This document shows, one piece after another, positions 5,748 to 8,272 of a stretch of 8,272 bases of DNA. The notes beneath the pieces were generated by a model, which saw only the letters and a program-made list of their open reading frames with translations, was not told where the DNA came from and searched no databases. The first letter of the stretch is position 1. Each line of letters starts with the position of its first letter. This stretch comes from an uncultured Bacilli bacterium (GTDB lineage: Bacteria; Bacillota_I; Bacilli_A; RF39; UBA660), in the NCBI GenBank assembly GCA_947588975.1, contig CANQAF010000045.1, positions 1 to 8,272 of the forward strand, in the 5' to 3' direction. A program made the translations under genes and the position numbers.

Positions 5748-5776
5748 ATTATAGCAAATTTTTATTTGTATGTAAA
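5748..5776 (-). promoter_or_regulatory. SigA-type promoter of typA
   Basis: On the minus strand TTTACA (5771-5776) and TATAAT (5748-5753) are exactly 17 bases apart, matching the housekeeping consensus in 5 of 6 and 6 of 6 positions. Transcription would start near 5741, giving a leader of about 20 bases that contains the ribosome binding site. Confidence 0.8.
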
Positions 5777-5794
5777 GATTTTTTATACTATAAT
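5761..5794 (+). promoter_or_regulatory. Promoter region of the nuclease gene
   Basis: Two overlapping -10 boxes are possible, TATACT (5784-5789) and TATAAT (5789-5794). The second has TTGTAT 17 bases upstream (5766-5771). This -35 abuts the typA -35, so RNA polymerase binding in the two directions may compete. TATAAT would start transcription very close to the ribosome site, so the upstream box may be the one used. Confidence 0.5.
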
Positions 5795-5811
5795 AATAGA
5801 GAGATGATAAT

Positions 5812-6420
5812 ATGAAAAAATATGGAATAATTATGTTTAGTTTACTTTTATTGATACCTATACAAATAGGGGCAGAAGAAAAAATAGCTGTTACTTTAAA
5901 TCAATGTGTAGACGGGGATACGGCATGGTTTAATGTCAATGATGAAAAAATTAAAACTCGTTTTCTAGCAATTGATACACCCGAATCTACAAACAAAATT
6001 GAAGCCTATGGAAAAGAAGCAAGCGAATTTACTTGTTCTCTATTGAAAAAAGCAAAAACAATTGAAATTGAATATGATCCTAATTCTGAAAAATTAGATA
6101 AATACCAACGTCATTTAGTTTGGGTATTTGTAGATGATCATTTATTACAAGAAGAAATTATTGAAAATGGTCTAGGTGAGGTTGCCTATTTATATGACAA
6201 TTATAAATATACTTCTATTTTAGAGCAAGCTGAAGAGATTGCAAAACAAAATCAGGTTGGTATGTGGAGTACGGAAGAAAAAGATAATTTCTATTTTTAC
6301 TTGGCACTTGCCATTATGATTGTAGTCATCATCTATCTTATTTTTCCAAAAAAGAGAAAGAAAATACAATCAAAAATAAAATCTACTATAAAAAAAGAAA
6401 TTAAAAAAAAGATATCTTAA
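5812..6420 (+). CDS. Secreted thermonuclease-like protein with C-terminal membrane anchor
   Basis: This 202-residue protein has a staphylococcal-nuclease (SNase) domain, the family that cuts DNA and RNA with calcium. A Sec signal peptide (residues 1-21, positive start then hydrophobic, likely cleaved after IGA) directs it out of the cell. The SNase domain covers about 24-153. Catalytic residues correspond to the S. aureus enzyme: D36 in CVDGDT, R50 in KTRFLAIDTPE, D55, E58, and R100 in DKYQRHLVWVF. A membrane helix follows (about 160-178, FYFYLALAIMIVVIIYLIF), then a very basic tail (180-202, about half lysine). The positive tail predicts that it stays inside while the nuclease faces outwards, tethered to the membrane. 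Possible roles are nutrient scavenging, DNA uptake, or eDNA turnover; none is shown. The start is supported by the signal peptide and a GAGATGAT site before the ATG. It is divergent from typA. Confidence 0.94.
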   Translation: MKKYGIIMFSLLLLIPIQIGAEEKIAVTLNQCVDGDTAWFNVNDEKIKTRFLAIDTPESTNKIEAYGKEASEFTCSLLKKAKTIEIEYDPNSEKLDKYQRHLVWVFVDDHLLQEEIIENGLGEVAYLYDNYKYTSILEQAEEIAKQNQVGMWSTEEKDNFYFYLALAIMIVVIIYLIFPKKRKKIQSKIKSTIKKEIKKKIS

Positions 6421-6435
6421 AAAATATCTTTTTTT
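6404..6435. terminator. Bidirectional terminator between nuclease and dehydrogenase genes
   Basis: A 12-bp stem (6404-6415 with 6424-6435) with an 8-base loop has A-tracts on one side and T-tracts on the other in both directions. The nuclease stop (6418-6420) lies in the loop and the dehydrogenase stop (6434-6436) at the edge of the stem. The stem has a single G-C pair, so it relies on the long T-runs. Confidence 0.7.
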
Positions 6436-7354
6436 ATCCCATAACCTGACCACCATTATTATGAATAACTTGACCAGTTACGTAACTAGAATCATCAGAC
6501 GCCAGAAATACAAAGGTTGGAGCCAATTCATATGGCATTGCGCCTCTTGCCATGGCTGCGTCTGCGCCTAATGATGGTATTTTTTCTTTTACCCAACAAG
6601 CAGGTTGTAATGGTGTCCAAAAGAATCCTGGTGCGATTGCATTGACTCTAATATTTTTTAACGCTAAATTTCTAGCTAGAGAACGAGTAAATCCCACAAT
6701 TGCGCCTTTTGTCGTAACATAATCAATTAACTGTGGTTCTCCTGCAAAAGCAGTTACTGAGCTTAAATTAATAATTGAAGCTCCTGATTGCAAATATGGT
6801 AAAACTTCTCTTGTTAAATAAAACATACCATATACATTTACTTTCATTGTATGATCAAATTGCTCATCACTAATAGAAGTTAATTCATCTTGTTGATACT
6901 GAACACCAGCATTGTTAACTAAAATGTCAATTTTTCCATAGTTTTTCAGCGTTTCACTTACTATTTGCTTACAAAAACAGATATCAGAAATATCACCTGA
7001 TAATAAAATACACTCTCCACCCAAATGTTCAATATATTCTTTTGTTTCATTTGCATCTCGATGTTCATTATAATAAGGTATTACTAATTTAGCTCCTTCT
7101 TTCGCAAATGCAACAGCAGCAGCACGTCCTAAGCCGCTATCCCCACCTGTAATAATCGCTACTTTTCCTTTAAGTTTACCGCTTCCTATATAATTTGGAT
7201 TATCAAAAACAGGCCTCGGTGTCATTAAATATTCCATACCAGGTTGTTCAGGTTGTGATTGTTCTGGAGCCATAATTTGATATTCTGTATTTTGAATTCC
7301 AATTGGATAATAATATTCATAGTATTTATTTCCAAAATGATAGTCAAAATTCAT
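6434..7354 (-). CDS. Short-chain dehydrogenase/reductase, YdaD/YhdF type
   Basis: This is a 306-residue NAD(P)-dependent oxidoreductase of the classical SDR family. Residues 30-60 (PEQPGMEYLMTPRP then YIGSGKLKGKVA) form the N-terminal extension seen in the B. subtilis general-stress dehydrogenases YdaD, YhdF and YhxC/D. The Rossmann domain has the cofactor motif TGGDSGLG at 69-76 and NNAG at 147-150. The catalytic set is N173, S199, Y212 and K216 (YVTTK), followed by the PG segment IAPGFFWTP. The substrate is unknown; aldehydes or sugars are usual guesses. Unusually, residues 1-25 are rich in tyrosine and aromatics (YHFGNKYYEYYYP), which is not part of the enzyme fold. The start ATG has AGGGGTGA 4 bases upstream. 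It is a single gene, convergent with the nuclease gene, and follows the terminator of the lectin-fold gene. Confidence 0.94.
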   Translation of the reverse strand: MNFDYHFGNKYYEYYYPIGIQNTEYQIMAPEQSQPEQPGMEYLMTPRPVFDNPNYIGSGKLKGKVAIITGGDSGLGRAAAVAFAKEGAKLVIPYYNEHRDANETKEYIEHLGGECILLSGDISDICFCKQIVSETLKNYGKIDILVNNAGVQYQQDELTSISDEQFDHTMKVNVYGMFYLTREVLPYLQSGASIINLSSVTAFAGEPQLIDYVTTKGAIVGFTRSLARNLALKNIRVNAIAPGFFWTPLQPACWVKEKIPSLGADAAMARGAMPYELAPTFVFLASDDSSYVTGQVIHNNGGQVMG

Positions 7355-7417
7355 ATATTCACCCCTAATAATACCATATGTTTATATGCGAGGAATGCTA
7401 CTCATCTATATACAAAA

Positions 7418-7438
7418 AGAATCTTATATCAAGATTCT
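7418..7438 (-). terminator. Terminator of the lectin-fold protein gene
   Basis: On the minus strand AGAATCTT and AAGATTCT (7431-7438 and 7418-7425) pair into an 8-bp stem with a 5-base loop and are followed by five Ts. It lies just after the TAG stop at 7445-7447, separating this gene from the dehydrogenase. Confidence 0.75.
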
Positions 7439-7444
7439 CTTTTA

Positions 7445-8272
7445 CTAATATCTTATAAGTCGTGCACTAAGCAAATCTGATTTATTTGAAGAAGGATCTT
7501 GCAATCCAAGACACCATAATCCGGCACGGTCAATGTCAGTTCTACCCCCACCAATAAGCATAATGTATTGTCCAGAATTTTGCCAATAATAATCTGAAAT
7601 ATACGTAGCTCCTGATGCTTCTACTTCTGTTGGTAATCCAATTAATGGATTATTTTTATCATACCCTAGTTTTTTTATATATTTACCTCCAATAGTTGCA
7701 TTTGTATATCCTACCTCTTTGTAACATCCATCAAATTTATCGGATTGATATTGGCTTGGATCATAGCATACATAAGCTTTATTATTTTTAATATTAACTC
7801 CATCTACATATTGCCATATATTTCCATAAATATCTTCCATTCCTCGATAAATCATGGAATGTTTTTCATCATCATTTAAAGTCCCTGATTTCATTCCTAA
7901 TGAATTACATTCTCCACTTGTATTTGCTGCAGTATTACTACGATCAGTATATCCTTTTCCTAATTTAGTTTGAGCATTATAATCCGCATATTCTACTAAG
8001 TATAGTAATTGTATTATAAAATAATGGTAATCTAATTGACTGAATTCTGATCCTAGTTTCTTTGCTTCGTTTCTGAATTCTGTTATTGTTTTATTTACTA
8101 ATGGTTTTACTCCACTTTTACTATGAACTTTGTCATCTTCTCCTAGTGACATCGTATATCTTCCTATCGAAAATGCTTCACTTCTTGTATATCCTTCTAG
8201 ATTTTTATTACTAATTAGAATATATTCATATCCATCCTCTTGATATCTCTTATAATAGAATGTTGGTATATA
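7445..8272 (-). CDS. C-terminal part of FGE-sulfatase/C-type-lectin-fold protein, phage-tail or surface type
   Basis: The reading frame has no stop up to the right edge, so this is the last 275 residues of a longer protein; the Met at 8152 is internal, because the preceding 40 codons (YIPTFYYKRYQEDGYEYIL and onward) continue the same protein. Numbering from the edge, residues 54-109 (VKPLVNKTITEFRNEAKKLG, then LDYHYFIIQLLYLVEYADYNAQ and GKGYT) and 142-158 (YRGMEDIYGNIWQYVDG) are the pattern I know from phage tail and cell-surface proteins with a sulfatase-modifying-factor/C-type-lectin fold. The GNIWQYVDG part corresponds to the GNVWEW motif of that family. The end (GGGRTDIDRAGLWCLGL to SARLIRY) is the usual closing strand region. 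Such domains in tail and surface proteins usually bind ligands rather than catalyse. Five cysteines are spread through it. No other phage gene is visible, so the whole gene is needed to decide between prophage remnant, surface adhesin and other uses. Confidence 0.8.
   Translation of the reverse strand, partial: YIPTFYYKRYQEDGYEYILISNKNLEGYTRSEAFSIGRYTMSLGEDDKVHSKSGVKPLVNKTITEFRNEAKKLGSEFSQLDYHYFIIQLLYLVEYADYNAQTKLGKGYTDRSNTAANTSGECNSLGMKSGTLNDDEKHSMIYRGMEDIYGNIWQYVDGVNIKNNKAYVCYDPSQYQSDKFDGCYKEVGYTNATIGGKYIKKLGYDKNNPLIGLPTEVEASGATYISDYYWQNSGQYIMLIGGGRTDIDRAGLWCLGLQDPSSNKSDLLSARLIRY

Noticed and set aside
7372..7380. SigK-like -10 (CATATGGTA on the minus strand) for the dehydrogenase gene
   Set aside because: The sequence fits CATANNNTA, but no matching -35 with AC at the right distance was found and the start point would fall inside the ribosome binding site.
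7259..7480. 73-residue plus-strand frame across the dehydrogenase start
   Set aside because: It runs through the control region and terminator with no ribosome site or protein-like pattern.

Overview
The window looks like a piece of chromosome from an AT-rich, spore-forming member of the Bacillota. The evidence is a cotJ-type spore-coat operon, strong AAGGAGGT-like ribosome binding sites, short bidirectional A/T-rich terminators and a tRNA-His with an encoded CCA end. I lean towards the Bacilli/Erysipelotrichia side, but the sequence alone does not settle the genus. Trp is written TGG and one gene ends in TGA, which fits the standard bacterial code. No stretch longer than 300 bases lacks a gene.

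Layout, left to right. (1) A minus-strand tRNA-His(GUG) at 3-79, followed by a minus-strand LytTR response regulator (157-858) with no kinase in view. (2) A plus-strand spore-coat operon: one gene that fuses CotJA-like and CotJB-like segments (1061-1495), then the manganese-catalase-like CotJC (1508-2074). A small conserved-looking protein of unknown function (2140-2430) follows its own strong RBS. (3) Two very small XRE-type DNA-binding proteins, divergently transcribed (2425-2628 minus, 2718-2945 plus), around a perfect 17-bp palindrome that touches a consensus -10 box. (4) A minus-strand unit led by the translation GTPase TypA/BipA (3913-5721), followed by an unrecognised 306-residue protein (2958-3878), with a possible partial terminator between them. 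(5) Divergent from typA, a secreted thermonuclease-like protein with a C-terminal membrane anchor and a polylysine tail (5812-6420). (6) A minus-strand short-chain dehydrogenase of the YdaD/YhdF type with a tyrosine-rich N-terminus (6434-7354). (7) The C-terminal part of a protein with an FGE-sulfatase/C-type-lectin-like fold, typical of phage tail or surface proteins, which runs off the right edge (7445-8272).

How the genes relate. The clearest functional group is the cotJ cluster, where the fused CotJAB protein and CotJC would go together into the inner coat layers. The two XRE proteins form a compact regulatory module with a shared control region, and their targets outside it are unknown. 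typA and the nuclease share a 90-bp divergent control region. At several gene ends the terminator hairpin is built into the stop codon region, and at three convergent junctions one hairpin serves both strands.

The most interesting items are the CotJA-CotJB fusion, the divergent XRE pair with its palindrome, the membrane-anchored nuclease, the unrecognised 306-residue protein and the lectin-fold protein at the edge. I found no CRISPR array, insertion sequence, reverse transcriptase or complete mobile element.
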